This document shows positions 9,457-19,866 of a DNA stretch of 64,000 nucleotides, piece by piece; position 1 is the first letter of the stretch, and every line of letters starts with the position of its first letter. The notes beneath the pieces were generated by a model. It ran no database searches. It was not told the origin of the DNA and saw only the letters and a program-made list of their open reading frames with translations. Made by a program: the position numbers and the translations under genes. Origin of the DNA: Paracoccus chinensis (GTDB lineage: Bacteria > Pseudomonadota > Alphaproteobacteria > Rhodobacterales > Rhodobacteraceae); NCBI RefSeq assembly GCF_900102885.1, contig NZ_FNGE01000001.1, positions 342,967 through 406,966 of the forward strand. Reading direction: 5' to 3'.

Positions 9457-10050
9457 TCAGTGCATCTTCGGAACAAGGTTGATCGACACGCACTGGTTTT
9501 CTTCGCCTTCAATCAACATGACCCGGCCGATCGCCTCGGCATCGAGCCCGCAGCGCCCGTACCAGCGCGGCCAGGTGGCGCCGGTCAGGGCGATCAGCCG
9601 CGTGGCGCCCAGTTCGCGCGCCGTCTTCGTCATGGCGCCGGCCATGGCCATGTGGACCTTGCGGCGGATCGCCATGGGGGTCGAATGGTTGACGAAGACT
9701 CGGGTGCATTCCCACACCTGCGGATCGACGGGGGCTTCTTCATACAGTAGGTCCTGCGGGATCGTTCCCCCGAGGACACCCCGCTGCGCGTCGCGGATCA
9801 TGTAGGAATAAACACCGCACTGCGCCGTGGTGGGCGTCAGGCGGAAGCCACCCAGCACCTGGTCGGCACCGTCGTGGACCGCAACCCAGCGGCTGGCAGG
9901 GGTGTCGTACTGATCAAATTCCATTCCATCCGCCTGCGGCAGATCCCAGTTCTTCTGGACGATGAAGCTCTGGCGGCGGGCGCGGAACAGGTTGGCAAAC
10001 AGTTCGCCGTGGTTGTGAAGATTGCTGAAGGAAAGGGTGGTGGTCTGCAT
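9457..10050 (-). CDS. luxI: LuxI-family N-acyl-homoserine-lactone synthase
   Basis: A 197-residue autoinducer synthase that makes acyl-homoserine lactone from S-adenosylmethionine and acyl-ACP. Family hallmarks are visible: RRQSFI with the first conserved Arg (about 26-31), EFDQYDTP (about 44-51), GGFRLTPT (about 67-74) and WECTRVF, the ExxR pair near 113-116. The C-terminal acyl-pocket region is ALTGATWPRWYGRCGL. A Shine-Dalgarno GGAGAAG lies three bases before ATG 10050. It sits 73 bp downstream of the co-oriented luxR. The acyl chain specificity is not predictable. Confidence 0.93.
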   Translation of the reverse strand: MQTTTLSFSNLHNHGELFANLFRARRQSFIVQKNWDLPQADGMEFDQYDTPASRWVAVHDGADQVLGGFRLTPTTAQCGVYSYMIRDAQRGVLGGTIPQDLLYEEAPVDPQVWECTRVFVNHSTPMAIRRKVHMAMAGAMTKTARELGATRLIALTGATWPRWYGRCGLDAEAIGRVMLIEGEENQCVSINLVPKMH

Positions 10051-10123
10051 GGTCTTCTCCGTGGGTTGAGGGATTTGGCCCCCCGGAGCGACCGCGGTTG
10101 AAGTTTGTCTTGGGCGAGCGTTC

Positions 10124-10735
10124 CTATAGCAGTCGGTAATCCTTGGCTCGTTGCAGTGCCTCGGCCGTTGTCTTGGCCATCAGCCGTTCGCGGGCCGAGA
10201 TCAGACGGGCCTTGAACGCACTTTCCGTGATGCCGAGCTTGGCAGCCGCTGCCGCGTGGCGATCGCCCTCCGCGATACATCGAAGGGCCTCTTGCTGAGC
10301 CTTCGTCAGGCTCTCCGGCGGCTCGGTGATGTCGTGGAGCCGTCGTACCATCGTCGAGATCGTCTCGATCTCGTCATCCTTGAATTCGCGCGTGCCGTTG
10401 GCAAAGCTCGCGATGGTGCGCGACTTGATGGGCCCGCAGGACAGCGTCAGCCCGTAGGTCAGCCCGTGGCTGGCGGCATCCGCCAGGATGCCGAAGGGGT
10501 CGGGGATCGGCATGGCCGACCAGCGGACCGCGCCCGTCGTCGAAAACCCCCAGGCGATCGTGGGATCCCGCAGCGCATAGGCGTTGCTGGAATAGCGTTC
10601 CGCCCAGGTTTCCGGATAGGTCTGGAACTGCATGATGGGCGCGGCGAAGCGAATGTGCAGGCCGATGTAATAGCCCTTGGGCGCCAGCTTCTGCAGACGG
10701 GCCAGGGTGGCGGAAATTTCAGCTCTGGATGACAT
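10124..10735 (-). CDS. luxR: LuxR-family quorum-sensing regulator
   Basis: A 203-residue regulator with an N-terminal autoinducer-binding domain (about 1-135) and a C-terminal LuxR-type helix-turn-helix (about 143-200: ESLTKAQQEALRCIAEGD then LGITESAFKARLISARERL). The aromatic/Asp pattern YPETWAERYSSNAYALRDP is the ligand-pocket region of this family. It is about 30-40 residues shorter than many LuxR proteins at the N-terminus. It reads straight into luxI on the same strand. The region before it is AT-rich (10736-10790), unlike the surrounding DNA, and probably holds the promoter. Confidence 0.9.
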   Translation of the reverse strand: MSSRAEISATLARLQKLAPKGYYIGLHIRFAAPIMQFQTYPETWAERYSSNAYALRDPTIAWGFSTTGAVRWSAMPIPDPFGILADAASHGLTYGLTLSCGPIKSRTIASFANGTREFKDDEIETISTMVRRLHDITEPPESLTKAQQEALRCIAEGDRHAAAAAKLGITESAFKARLISARERLMAKTTAEALQRAKDYRLL

Positions 10736-10860
10736 ATCTTTTTAGACAAATTGCAACCAACAAGGTCAACCGAGATTATATGGATGCAAGGCGCCCGACT
10801 TGCCACGCACTACTATGGTCTAACGGGTGACTGGTTAGTTTTCGGTAAACGGTGGTGCAA

Positions 10861-10893
10861 AATAACCCGCGCAGCGGTGCTGCGCGGGTTATT
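10861..10893 (-). terminator. Rho-independent terminator after rplQ
   Basis: A perfect 15-bp stem (arms 10861-10875 and 10879-10893, beginning aataacccgc) with a 3-base loop lies between the end of rplQ (10931) and luxR. Read on the minus strand it ends in a run of T. The dyad also has A/T on the other side, so it may work in both directions and insulate the luxRI genes from the ribosomal operon. Confidence 0.92.
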
Positions 10894-10930
10894 CAATGAC
10901 GCAACGTCAAGGTGACGTAAAGGGGTGGCC

Positions 10931-11356
10931 TCAGGCCGGGAAGTCGGCGTCCGCCTCGGCTTCCAGACGGGCGCGGTCGGCGGCGCCCTTGGCCGAGGTG
11001 TCGCGGTCAACGAACTCGATGATCGCCATCGGCGCCATGTCGCCATAACGGAAGCCGGCCTTCAGCACGCGGACATAGCCGCCCTGACGGTTGGCATAGC
11101 GTGGGCCGAGGATCTCGAACAGGCGGGCGACATGCTGGTCCTGCTTCAGCTGGGCAGCAGCCTGGCGGCGGGCGTGCAGGTCGCCGCGTTTGGCCAGCGT
11201 GATCAGCTTCTCGATGATCGGGCGCAGTTCCTTGGCCTTGGGCAGGGTGGTCTTGATCTGCTCGTGCTCGATCAGCGAGCCGGCCATGTTGGCGAACAGC
11301 GCCTTGCGGTGTTCGTGGGTGCGGTTCAGGCGGCGGTAGCCACGGGCGTGACGCAT
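10931..11356 (-). CDS. rplQ: 50S ribosomal protein L17
   Basis: A 141-residue ribosomal protein. The N-terminus [20 protein letters not shown] is the diagnostic L17 block, and the central [17 protein letters not shown] and [18 protein letters not shown] segments follow. It has the short C-terminal extension ([23 protein letters not shown]) common in alphaproteobacteria. It is the last gene of the spc/alpha operon, 161 bp after rpoA, and is followed by a strong terminator. Confidence 0.98.
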   Translation of the reverse strand: MRHARGYRRLNRTHEHRKALFANMAGSLIEHEQIKTTLPKAKELRPIIEKLITLAKRGDLHARRQAAAQLKQDQHVARLFEILGPRYANRQGGYVRVLKAGFRYGDMAPMAIIEFVDRDTSAKGAADRARLEAEADADFPA

Positions 11357-11517
11357 GATGATTCTCCGTTTACGTCTTTTGCTTTGTCCGGCAGCCCATG
11401 CGTGCGGGCCGCTCTCCTTGGGGCGGGATTGCCCGGTCTTGCGGGGGCACGGGCGTTGCAGCGTTCATGCACGGTTCATGCACAGGCGATGCAGACGCAC
11501 CCGCGCCCCCGGATCTC

Positions 11518-12534
11518 TCAGAACTGGTCGTCGAAGCGCTTGGCCAAGTCCTCGATGTTCTCCGGCGGCCAGTCGACCACGTCCATGCCGAGGTGCAGGC
11601 CCATGCCCGACAGCACTTCCTTGATCTCGTTCAGCGACTTGCGGCCGAAGTTCGGAGTCCGCAGCATCTCGGCCTCGGTCTTCTGGATCAGGTCGCCGAT
11701 ATAGACGATGTTGTCGTTCTTGAGGCAGTTGGCCGAACGGACCGACAGCTCGAGTTCGTCCACCTTCTTCAGCAGGCGCGGGTCGAACTCCAGGCCGTCC
11801 TCGGCGTCCGCGCTGCGGGCCGATTCCGGTTCCTCGAAGTTCACGAAGACCGACAGCTGGTCCTGCAGGATGCGCGCGGCATAGGCCACCGCGTCCTCGG
11901 GCGTCAGCGAACCGTCGGTTTCCACGCGCATGGTCAGCTTGTCATAGTCCAGCACCTGGCCCTCGCGGGTGGGCGTGACCTCGTAGGAGACGCGCTTGAC
12001 CGGCGAGAAGATGGCGTCGATCGGGATCAGGCCGATGGGCGCATCCTCGGGGCGGTTCTTGTCGGCCGCGACATAACCTTTGCCGATGGCAACCGTCAGT
12101 TCCATGTTCAGCTCGGCACCCTCGTCGAGGTGGCAGATCACATGGTCGCGGTTCAGCACGGTAATGCCGGCGGTTTCGGTGATCTGGCCGGCCCTGACCT
12201 CGCCCGGCCCCTTGGCGGAAAGCGTCAGGCGCTTGGGGCCGTCCACGTCCATGCGGAGCGTGACGCCCTTGAGGTTCAGCACGATGTCGGTCACGTCCTC
12301 GCGCACGCCCGGCACAGAGGAGAACTCGTGCAGGACGTTGTCGATCTGCACGCTGGTGATGGCCGCGCCCTGCAGCGAGGACATCAGCACGCGGCGCAGC
12401 GCGTTGCCCAGGGTCAGGCCGAAGCCCCGCTCCAGCGGCTCGGCGACCAAGGTGGCCACGCGGGTCGAGTCGCCGCCCGCGCGGATGTCGAGCTGCGCGG
12501 GCTTGATCAGCTCGGCCCAATTCTTGTGGATCAT
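11518..12534 (-). CDS. rpoA: DNA-directed RNA polymerase subunit alpha
   Basis: A 338-residue subunit that nucleates RNA polymerase assembly. The N-terminal dimerisation domain spans about 1-235 ([23 protein letters not shown] near 40-62). A linker follows, then the C-terminal DNA/activator-contact domain (about 255-320: [33 protein letters not shown]). ATG 12534 is chosen because [12 protein letters not shown] is the family N-terminus; the frame continuing to 12642 has no homologous character. It lies between rpsK and rplQ in the alpha operon. Confidence 0.98.
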   Translation of the reverse strand: MIHKNWAELIKPAQLDIRAGGDSTRVATLVAEPLERGFGLTLGNALRRVLMSSLQGAAITSVQIDNVLHEFSSVPGVREDVTDIVLNLKGVTLRMDVDGPKRLTLSAKGPGEVRAGQITETAGITVLNRDHVICHLDEGAELNMELTVAIGKGYVAADKNRPEDAPIGLIPIDAIFSPVKRVSYEVTPTREGQVLDYDKLTMRVETDGSLTPEDAVAYAARILQDQLSVFVNFEEPESARSADAEDGLEFDPRLLKKVDELELSVRSANCLKNDNIVYIGDLIQKTEAEMLRTPNFGRKSLNEIKEVLSGMGLHLGMDVVDWPPENIEDLAKRFDDQF

Positions 12535-12652
12535 GCGATTTCCTCCATTCCTGTTTCCGGCCCCATGACCAGCCGCCGGAAACGCCCGAGGCAAAATGCG
12601 AAAGCCGTCCCGCGCCGATCGATGCGGCGCGGGACGGGTCAATGTGGTGTCG

Positions 12653-13042
12653 TCAGACGCGCCGGCGCTTGGGCGGGCGGACGCCGTTGTGGGCGATCGG
12701 CGTCACGTCGCGGATCGCGGTGATGTTGAAGCCGACGGCGGCCAGGGCGCGCAGCGCCGATTCGCGGCCCGAGCCGGGGCCCTGGACCTCGACCTCGATG
12801 GTGCGCATGCCGTGTTCCTGGGCCTTCTTGCCCGCATCTTCGGCGGCCATCTGGGCGGCATAGGGGGTCGACTTGCGCGAGCCCTTGAAGCCCATGGTGC
12901 CGGCCGAGGACCAGGCGATGGCGTTGCCCTGCACGTCCGAGATCAGGATCTTGGTGTTGTTGAACGACGAGTTCACATGCGCCACGCCGGTGGCGATGTT
13001 CTTGCGTTCCTTGCGCTTCATGCGCGTCTTGTCGCGTGCCAT
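12653..13042 (-). CDS. rpsK: 30S ribosomal protein S11
   Basis: A 129-residue ribosomal protein of the platform of the small subunit. Signature blocks [16 protein letters not shown] (about 15-30), [14 protein letters not shown] (about 52-65) and [19 protein letters not shown] at the C-terminus are intact. It begins 15 bp after the rpsM stop and precedes rpoA. Confidence 0.98.
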   Translation of the reverse strand: MARDKTRMKRKERKNIATGVAHVNSSFNNTKILISDVQGNAIAWSSAGTMGFKGSRKSTPYAAQMAAEDAGKKAQEHGMRTIEVEVQGPGSGRESALRALAAVGFNITAIRDVTPIAHNGVRPPKRRRV

Positions 13043-13057
13043 GAGTCTCGCCCTCCC

Positions 13058-13426
13058 TTACTTCTTCTTGCCGGCGATGGGTTTCGCCGGGCCCTTGCGG
13101 GTGCGGGCGTTGGTGTGGGTACGCTGGCCGCGCACGGGCAGGCCGCGGCGGTGGCGCAGGCCACGGTAGGAGCCGAGATCCATCAGGCGCTTGATGTTCA
13201 TCTGCGTCTCGCGGCGCAGGTCGCCTTCGACGGTCAGGTTGGCGTCGATATATTCGCGGATCTGCAGGACTTCGGCGTCCGACAGCTCGTTCACGCGGCG
13301 CGCGCGGTCGATGCCGACCGCCTCGCAGATCTGTTCGGCATTCAGCGGGCCGATGCCGTGGATATATTGCAGCGCGATGGGAACGCGCTTCCCGGTCGGG
13401 ATGTTGACGCCAGCGATACGGGCCAA
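13058..13426 (-). CDS. rpsM: 30S ribosomal protein S13 (TTG start)
   Basis: A 122-residue ribosomal protein of the small-subunit head. I place the start at a TTG codon (13424-13426), because the protein then begins (M)[18 protein letters not shown], the family N-terminus, at the normal length of 122. A Shine-Dalgarno AAAGGAAG lies about 7 bases upstream. The longer frame starting at 13483 adds 19 residues with no family match and overlaps a hairpin. The C-terminus ([15 protein letters not shown]) is normal. A TTG start on a ribosomal protein gene is unusual and may reduce its translation. Confidence 0.93.
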   Translation of the reverse strand: MARIAGVNIPTGKRVPIALQYIHGIGPLNAEQICEAVGIDRARRVNELSDAEVLQIREYIDANLTVEGDLRRETQMNIKRLMDLGSYRGLRHRRGLPVRGQRTHTNARTRKGPAKPIAGKKK

Positions 13427-13448
13427 GTCCGTTCTTCCTTTACGTTGC

Positions 13449-13474
13449 GCTTCCGTAATCCCGGAAGCTTTTTT
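13449..13474 (+). terminator. Plus-strand terminator-like hairpin in the rpsM leader
   Basis: Arms gcttccg (13449-13455) and cggaagc (13462-13468) with a 6-base loop are followed by six T (13469-13474) on the plus strand. The geometry is that of an intrinsic terminator acting against antisense transcription, because the ribosomal operon is read on the minus strand. It lies in the adk-rpsM gap. Confidence 0.5.
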
Positions 13475-13482
13475 CACAACCA

Positions 13483-13512
13483 ATGGCCCGCGGCGTCGTG
13501 CCGTCGGGCCAT
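13483..13512. other. Extended hairpin between adk and rpsM
   Basis: Outer arms atggcccg (13483-13490) and cgggccat (13505-13512) enclose inner arms cggc and gccg around a 5-base loop, with a single bulged T. It lies upstream of rpsM in the minus-strand transcript. It could be a processing or regulatory element, for example a site for autogenous control of the alpha operon, but that role is inferred from position only. Confidence 0.45.
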
Positions 13513-13577
13513 CGCTTCACCCCGAATGGGTGATTCTCGAATGAGATGACTGCGGTTAATGGATCACGGACGGCCCG

Positions 13578-14270
13578 TCAACCGCCGGCCGATCGCACCT
13601 TGCCCGCCGTGCCGGACCCGAGGCCGTCCATGATGGCCGCGACCTGCGTACCCACCTCCTCCATGGAGGCCATGCCGTCCACGGGCGCCAGGGTCTTCTT
13701 GGCGTAGTAGTAGCCGACCAGTGGCGAGGTCTTCTTGTAGTACTCCATCAGCCGCGTCTTGAGGCTTTCGGCATTGTCATCCGCCCGGCGGCGCAGGTCG
13801 GTCGAGCCGCAGACGTCGCAGCTGCCCTCCTTCGCGGTGGGCTTGGTCCGGTCGTGATAAACCTCGCCGCAGCTGCCGCAGGTGTAGCGGCCGCTGATGC
13901 GGTCCACCAGCGCCTCGTCATCGACCCGCATCTCGATCACCGCGTCAATCCTGCGGCCCATGCCCGACAGAAGCTCCTCCAGCGCGTCGGCCTGGGGCAG
14001 CGTGCGGGGGAAGCCGTCGAAGATGAAGCCGGGGGCGTCCACCGTGTCCAGCTTCTCGCGGATCAGGCCGATGACGATCTCGTCGGTGACGAGCTGGCCG
14101 CGGTCCATGACGTCGGCCACGACGCGGCCCATCTCGGTGCCCGAGCTGCGCGCCTCGCGCAGCATGTCGCCGGTGGACAGCTGGACGAGGCCCCGTTCCT
14201 CGACCAGCGTACGGGCTTGGGTGCCCTTGCCCGCACCGGGCGGCCCCAGCAGGATGATGTTGATCGTCAC
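13578..14270 (-). CDS. adk: Adenylate kinase, zinc-binding LID type
   Basis: A 230-residue enzyme that interconverts ATP plus AMP with 2 ADP. P-loop GPPGAGKGT at residues 9-17, AMP-binding LSTGDMLR (31-38) and FDGFPRT (84-90) are intact. The LID carries four cysteines (C131, C134, C151, C154) as in zinc-structured long-type kinases. The start is GTG 14270 with a GGGGGGAC Shine-Dalgarno upstream. It lies between secY and rpsM, the usual place in alphaproteobacterial spc operons. Confidence 0.97.
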   Translation of the reverse strand: MTINIILLGPPGAGKGTQARTLVEERGLVQLSTGDMLREARSSGTEMGRVVADVMDRGQLVTDEIVIGLIREKLDTVDAPGFIFDGFPRTLPQADALEELLSGMGRRIDAVIEMRVDDEALVDRISGRYTCGSCGEVYHDRTKPTAKEGSCDVCGSTDLRRRADDNAESLKTRLMEYYKKTSPLVGYYYAKKTLAPVDGMASMEEVGTQVAAIMDGLGSGTAGKVRSAGG

Positions 14271-14291
14271 GCGTCCCCCCTTCGTGGCTGA

Positions 14292-15662
<1,371 letters not shown>

Positions 15663-15809
15663 GACTGCCCTCGTCTATCGCCCACCCGCAAAAAGGGGGG
15701 ACCGGATTTGGCAGCGCCGCCGGACCGTTTCCGGTGCGGCGGCGCCTTTGGAAAAACTCACCGCTATCTAGGCGGCGCGCCGCACCGCTTCAACAGCTTA
15801 TTCGGCCGC

Positions 15810-16301
15810 TCACTCGGCGGTGGCGTCGTCCTGCGCGGCCACGGGACGGGTCAGCGTCAGCGAGCCACCGGCAGCCTGCACGGCGGCGGCGGCCGAGCCC
15901 GAGGCGCCCGACAGCGTCAGGTTCAGCGCGGTGGTCAGCTGGCCCTTGCCCAGCAGGCGGATGCCGTCGCGCTTGCGCTTGGTGGCGCCGGCCGCGATCA
16001 GCGCGTCCTCGTCGATCGAGGCGCCGGCGGTCAGCTTGCCCGCATCGACCATGGCCTGCAGCTGGCCCAGGTTGACCACGGCGAATTCCAGCCGGTTCGG
16101 CTTGGTGAAGCCGCGCTTGGGCAGGCGGCGGTACAGCGGCATCTGGCCGCCTTCGTAGCCGTTCAGCGCCACGCCCGAACGCGAGGTCTGACCCTTGATA
16201 CCACGGCCGGCGGTCTTGCCCTTGCCCGAACCCGGGCCGCGCGCCACGCGCTTCTTCGTGCGGTTCGCGCCTTCGTTGTCGCGCAGTTCATGCAGTTTCA
16301 T
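15810..16301 (-). CDS. rplO: 50S ribosomal protein L15
   Basis: A 163-residue ribosomal protein. The N-terminus [22 protein letters not shown] and the [15 protein letters not shown] block are diagnostic. Start ATG 16301 has AAGGGAG upstream; the frame continuing to 17402 is a shadow of the LysR gene. In most bacteria rpmD lies directly upstream, but here the next gene is the divergent LysR regulator of the mau region. rplO therefore needs its own promoter in 16302-16508. Confidence 0.97.
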   Translation of the reverse strand: MKLHELRDNEGANRTKKRVARGPGSGKGKTAGRGIKGQTSRSGVALNGYEGGQMPLYRRLPKRGFTKPNRLEFAVVNLGQLQAMVDAGKLTAGASIDEDALIAAGATKRKRDGIRLLGKGQLTTALNLTLSGASGSAAAAVQAAGGSLTLTRPVAAQDDATAE

Positions 16302-16508
16302 GTCGCTATCTCCCTTGCCGGAAGCACCCCAACAGCGACAAAGGGGCGCACGCGGCGTGATGAATCGAGGAATCGCCGCGAAAACCCCGAAGGGGCGGCG
16401 ACCGCATGCATCTACAGCCCGCGCGCGCCCGGCGCAAGACCGCGCGCGACCGGGCTGTTCCCGGCGCACGCCTGAGGTATCACGCGCCGTGCGAAGACGG
16501 GGGGCGCG

Positions 16509-17357
16509 ATGAACTGGGACGACCTGCGCGTGGTGGCGACGATCAACCGCACCGGCTCGTTCACCCGCGCGGCGGCCCTGCTGGAGGTGGACGAGACGAC
16601 GATCTCGCGGCGGCTCGCGCGAATCGAGGCGACGCTGGGGGTTACGCTCTTCGCCGCCAGCCACGGGCGGCGCGAGCCGACCGAGGACTGCCGCCGCATC
16701 CTGCGCCACCTCGCGGTGATGGAGCAGGCGACCGAGGCGATCGACGCGATCCTGACCGCCCCCAATGCCGCCCAGCGCCGGCTGCGGCTGTCCACCATCG
16801 GCGCCATCGCGCATTTCTACTTGGCCCCGGCGCTGCCGGAACTGCTGGAGGCCGAGCCGGAACTGGCGCTGTCCATCGACACCTCGGACCACAATATCGC
16901 CATGTCGCGCTGGGAGGCCGACTTCGCCCTGCGCCTCGGGCGCCCGAGCCGGGGCGATTTCACTGTCCGCCGCATCGGCACGCTGCAGTTCGCGCTGGTC
17001 CGGCCCAGCGATCCCGGCGCCAGTCCCCTGCTTGCCGCCTATCCAGAGGCGCTGATGGAAACGCCCGAGATGCAGGCGCTGCAATCGCTTCTGGGCAATG
17101 TCCGGTCTCGGCTGGAAACCTCGGACCTGGAGCTCACGCGGCGCTTCCTGGCTTCGGGGCGCGGCATCGGCGTCGTGCCGGACCGGCTGGCCCGGTCGCT
17201 TGCCGGCAACCCCGCCATCGAGATCGAGCCGCTGGAGGTCACGCGCGATGTCTGGCTGCTGTCGCAGCCGCACCTGCGCGACGATTCCCTCGCCCGGAGC
17301 GTGTCCGAATGGTGCACCCGCCAGTTCGCATCCATGCCGCCTCAGTCGAAGGTCTGA
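16509..17357 (+). CDS. mauR: LysR-family regulator, probable MauR
   Basis: A 282-residue regulator. The winged helix-turn-helix spans about residues 1-60 ([36 protein letters not shown]). The effector-binding domain follows at about 85-275. By position just before mauF and by its [10 protein letters not shown] start it is most likely the mau activator, which in Paracoccus denitrificans switches on the cluster in response to methylamine. There mauR is divergent from mauF, as I recall, whereas here it is co-oriented with a 214-bp gap. It could also autoregulate through the shared upstream region with rplO. Confidence 0.75.
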   Translation: MNWDDLRVVATINRTGSFTRAAALLEVDETTISRRLARIEATLGVTLFAASHGRREPTEDCRRILRHLAVMEQATEAIDAILTAPNAAQRRLRLSTIGAIAHFYLAPALPELLEAEPELALSIDTSDHNIAMSRWEADFALRLGRPSRGDFTVRRIGTLQFALVRPSDPGASPLLAAYPEALMETPEMQALQSLLGNVRSRLETSDLELTRRFLASGRGIGVVPDRLARSLAGNPAIEIEPLEVTRDVWLLSQPHLRDDSLARSVSEWCTRQFASMPPQSKV

Positions 17358-17462
17358 TCCGGCAGGCTTCTGCCGAGCCGCCGGTCGGGGCCCGGTATGC
17401 AAACGAATACAGTAGGTTGGTGGGGTACGACCGCAATCCTGCAGAAACGCAGCCCCCCGCCG

Positions 17463-17480
17463 CGTAAATACACGTTTACG
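17463..17480. promoter_or_regulatory. mauF: Dyad upstream of mauF, candidate LysR operator
   Basis: Inverted repeat cgtaaa (17463-17468) and tttacg (17475-17480) with a 6-base spacer, about 92 bp before the mauF start. It contains the T-N11-A shape typical of LysR-type sites. It is the clearest dyad in the mauR-mauF gap. Binding is inferred. Confidence 0.5.
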
Positions 17481-17571
17481 ATGTGCGACCTTACGTCACA
17501 GTTGCCCGGGAATTAGGCAGCGGACGGGCATGGAGGACGCCCCCCGCTGCCGGAGAGAGGGAGGGTGCAGC

Positions 17572-18408
17572 GTGGCTTCGATCGACAGGTTCCCCGAAAT
17601 GGTGGAAGGGCAGACGGGCGTTCCCGACTGCCAGGTCTTCGCCGAAGGGTTTTCCGGCCCGGCACGGGCGGCGATCCTGGGGGCCTCGGCCATTGCCGGC
17701 GCAGCGGGCGGCCTGGCCCTGGCCGGCGCCCCCGACATCCGGGGGGCGGCCTGGGGAGTGCTGGGCGTCTCGGCCATCGCGGGGGGCGTGCTCTCCACCT
17801 GGTCGCCCTGCGGCTATTCCTCGATCTCGCTGCTGCGGCCCACGGGACGCGGCGCGAAGGCGGTGGCCGACTGGCTGCCGACCTTCGCCATGCATGGTGC
17901 GGGCTATGCGCTGGGGGCGCTGATCCTGGGCACCGCGCTGGGCGGCATCGGGGCGATCCTGGGCTTTGCGGGCTTCGGCACGGCGGCGCTGGTGATGCTG
18001 GCGCTGGTCGGGCTGATCTACGGCGCGCATCAGCTGGATTTCCTGCGCGTGCCCTATCCGCAGCGACGGGCGCAGGTGCCCCATGACGCGCGGGTGCGGT
18101 TTTCCAAGCCGGTCGTCGGCGGCCTTTACGGGCTGGCGCTGGGGCTGGACTACATGACCTATGTGCAGACGCCGCTTTTGTACCTGATCACGCTGGCGGC
18201 GGTCCTGACCGGCAACATCCCCGAGGCCATCGCGATGATCGCGCTGTTCAACCTCGGCCGCTACCTGCCGGTCGCGGCCAGCGCCCTGCCGGTCAACGAC
18301 TACCAGATCCAGGCCTGGCTGGCCCGCAACCAGGAACGCGCCGCCATGGCCGACGGGGCGATCCTCGTGGCCTTGGGCGCTGCCTTCGCGGTCGCCGCGC
18401 TGGCCTGA
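17572..18408 (+). CDS. mauF: Methylamine utilisation protein MauF
   Basis: A 278-residue integral membrane protein, first gene of the mau operon, needed for assembly or export of methylamine dehydrogenase. Start GTG 17572 is preferred because GAGAGGGAGG lies about 7 bases before it; an in-frame ATG at 17530 lacks such a site. Several hydrophobic segments are visible, together with the conserved [20 protein letters not shown] stretch and [15 protein letters not shown]. The molecular role is not established, and it resembles DsbD/CcdA-type membrane proteins only loosely. mauB follows 80 bp later. Confidence 0.93.
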   Translation: MASIDRFPEMVEGQTGVPDCQVFAEGFSGPARAAILGASAIAGAAGGLALAGAPDIRGAAWGVLGVSAIAGGVLSTWSPCGYSSISLLRPTGRGAKAVADWLPTFAMHGAGYALGALILGTALGGIGAILGFAGFGTAALVMLALVGLIYGAHQLDFLRVPYPQRRAQVPHDARVRFSKPVVGGLYGLALGLDYMTYVQTPLLYLITLAAVLTGNIPEAIAMIALFNLGRYLPVAASALPVNDYQIQAWLARNQERAAMADGAILVALGAAFAVAALA

Positions 18409-18488
18409 TTTCCACCGGATTCATGACACCGGACTGCGCGGCCCCGCCCGCGCAGCCAGCACCACGCTGCCATCAATGGGAGGACAGG

Positions 18489-19862
18489 ATGGTCGAAGCA
18501 GGCCAAAAGCCGCGGATCTTGCGCGCATCTTTCGTCGGGGCGGGGCTGACCTGCTCGCTTCTCGCCCTCAGCGCCGCCTGGGCCCAAACGCCCACCCCGG
18601 CCGAGGGCCAGCCGCCGGCGGCCGAGGCCCCTGCCGCCACTACGCCCGCGGCTGACGCCGCCCCCGCGGCGACCGGCGCAGCCCCCGCGGATGCGTCTGC
18701 AACCTCCGCGGCACCGGCCGGGGGCCAGACCCACGGCCAGCGCGCCGCCGCCGAGGCCGCCGCCGCCCTGGCCGCCGGCGAGGATGACGAGCCGGTGATC
18801 CTGGACGCGCCCGCGCCGAACAGCCGCCGGGTCTATGTCAACGACTCGGCGCACTTCGCCTCGCTGACCCAGCAGTTCGCCATCGACACGGAAGAAGGCC
18901 GGGTGATCGGCATGACCGACAGCGGCTTCCTGCCGAACCCGGTCGTTTCGGACGACGGCTCGGTCTATGCCCAGGTCAGCACCACCTATTCCCGCATCTC
19001 GCGGGGCGAGCGCGAGGATTACGTCGAGGTCTTCGACCCCGTCACCTTCAATCCCGTCGCCGACATCACGATCCCGCCCGAGGGGCACCGCTTCCTGGTC
19101 GGCACCTATCCCTGGATGTCGGCGCTGACCCCCGACAACAAGACGCTGCTCTACTATCAGTTCTCGCCCGCGCCCGCCGTCGGCGTGGTGGACCTGGAAG
19201 GCAAGGCCTTCCGCCGGATGCTGGAAGTGCCGGACTGTTATCACATCTTCCCGACTGCGGCGGACAACTTCTTCATGCATTGCCGCGACGGCAGCCTGGC
19301 GCGCGTGCAGTTCGACGCCGCAAGCGACGCCGAGCCGCAGGTCACCCATTCCGAGGTGTTCCACCCCGAGGACGAATATGTCGTGAACCACCCGGCCTAT
19401 TCGCAGAAGTCCGGGCGGCTGGTCTGGCCGACCTACGAGGGCAAGATCTACCAGTTCGACCTGTCCTCGGGCGAGGCGAAGGCCCTGAACACCATCGAGG
19501 GGCTGACCGAGGAAGAGCGCGCCGACAACTGGCGGCCGGGCGGCTGGCAGCTGGTGGCCTATCACCGCCCGTCGAACCGGATCTACATGCTGGTCGATCA
19601 GCGCGCGGAATGGACCCACAAGACGCCCAGCCGCCATGTCGTCGTGATCAACGCCGACACGGGCGAGCGCATCGCGCGGCACGAACTTGGCCATGGCATC
19701 GACTCGGTCGCGGTCAGCCAGGATGACGATCCGCTGCTCTACGGTCTCTCGACCGGGGCGAAGACGCTCTACATCTACGACGCCGAGACGGGCGAGGAGC
19801 TGCGTTCCGTGAACCAGCTGGGCCATGGCCCGACGGTCATCAGCCTTTCGGACATGGGCTGA
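18489..19862 (+). CDS. mauB: Methylamine dehydrogenase heavy (alpha) chain
   Basis: The large subunit of the periplasmic alpha2beta2 methylamine dehydrogenase, 457 residues, a seven-bladed propeller that shapes the substrate channel to the TTQ cofactor on MauA. Start ATG 18489 follows GGGAGGACAGG. The signal peptide is long (to about AAWAQ, residue 36) and is followed by an unusual Ala/Pro-rich linker of about 60 residues. The conserved body begins at [17 protein letters not shown]. Later blades show [19 protein letters not shown] and [23 protein letters not shown]. The upstream in-frame ATG at 18423 lacks a ribosome-binding site. Confidence 0.96.
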   Translation: MVEAGQKPRILRASFVGAGLTCSLLALSAAWAQTPTPAEGQPPAAEAPAATTPAADAAPAATGAAPADASATSAAPAGGQTHGQRAAAEAAAALAAGEDDEPVILDAPAPNSRRVYVNDSAHFASLTQQFAIDTEEGRVIGMTDSGFLPNPVVSDDGSVYAQVSTTYSRISRGEREDYVEVFDPVTFNPVADITIPPEGHRFLVGTYPWMSALTPDNKTLLYYQFSPAPAVGVVDLEGKAFRRMLEVPDCYHIFPTAADNFFMHCRDGSLARVQFDAASDAEPQVTHSEVFHPEDEYVVNHPAYSQKSGRLVWPTYEGKIYQFDLSSGEAKALNTIEGLTEEERADNWRPGGWQLVAYHRPSNRIYMLVDQRAEWTHKTPSRHVVVINADTGERIARHELGHGIDSVAVSQDDDPLLYGLSTGAKTLYIYDAETGEELRSVNQLGHGPTVISLSDMG

Positions 19863-19866
19863 GGCG

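Noticed and set aside
10051..10123. A lux box before luxI
   Set aside because: No convincing 18-20-base dyad of lux-box type is present in the luxR-luxI gap.
13058..13483. A 141-residue version of S13 starting at 13483
   Set aside because: The extra 19 residues have no family match and cover a hairpin; the TTG start at 13426 has a good Shine-Dalgarno and gives the normal length.
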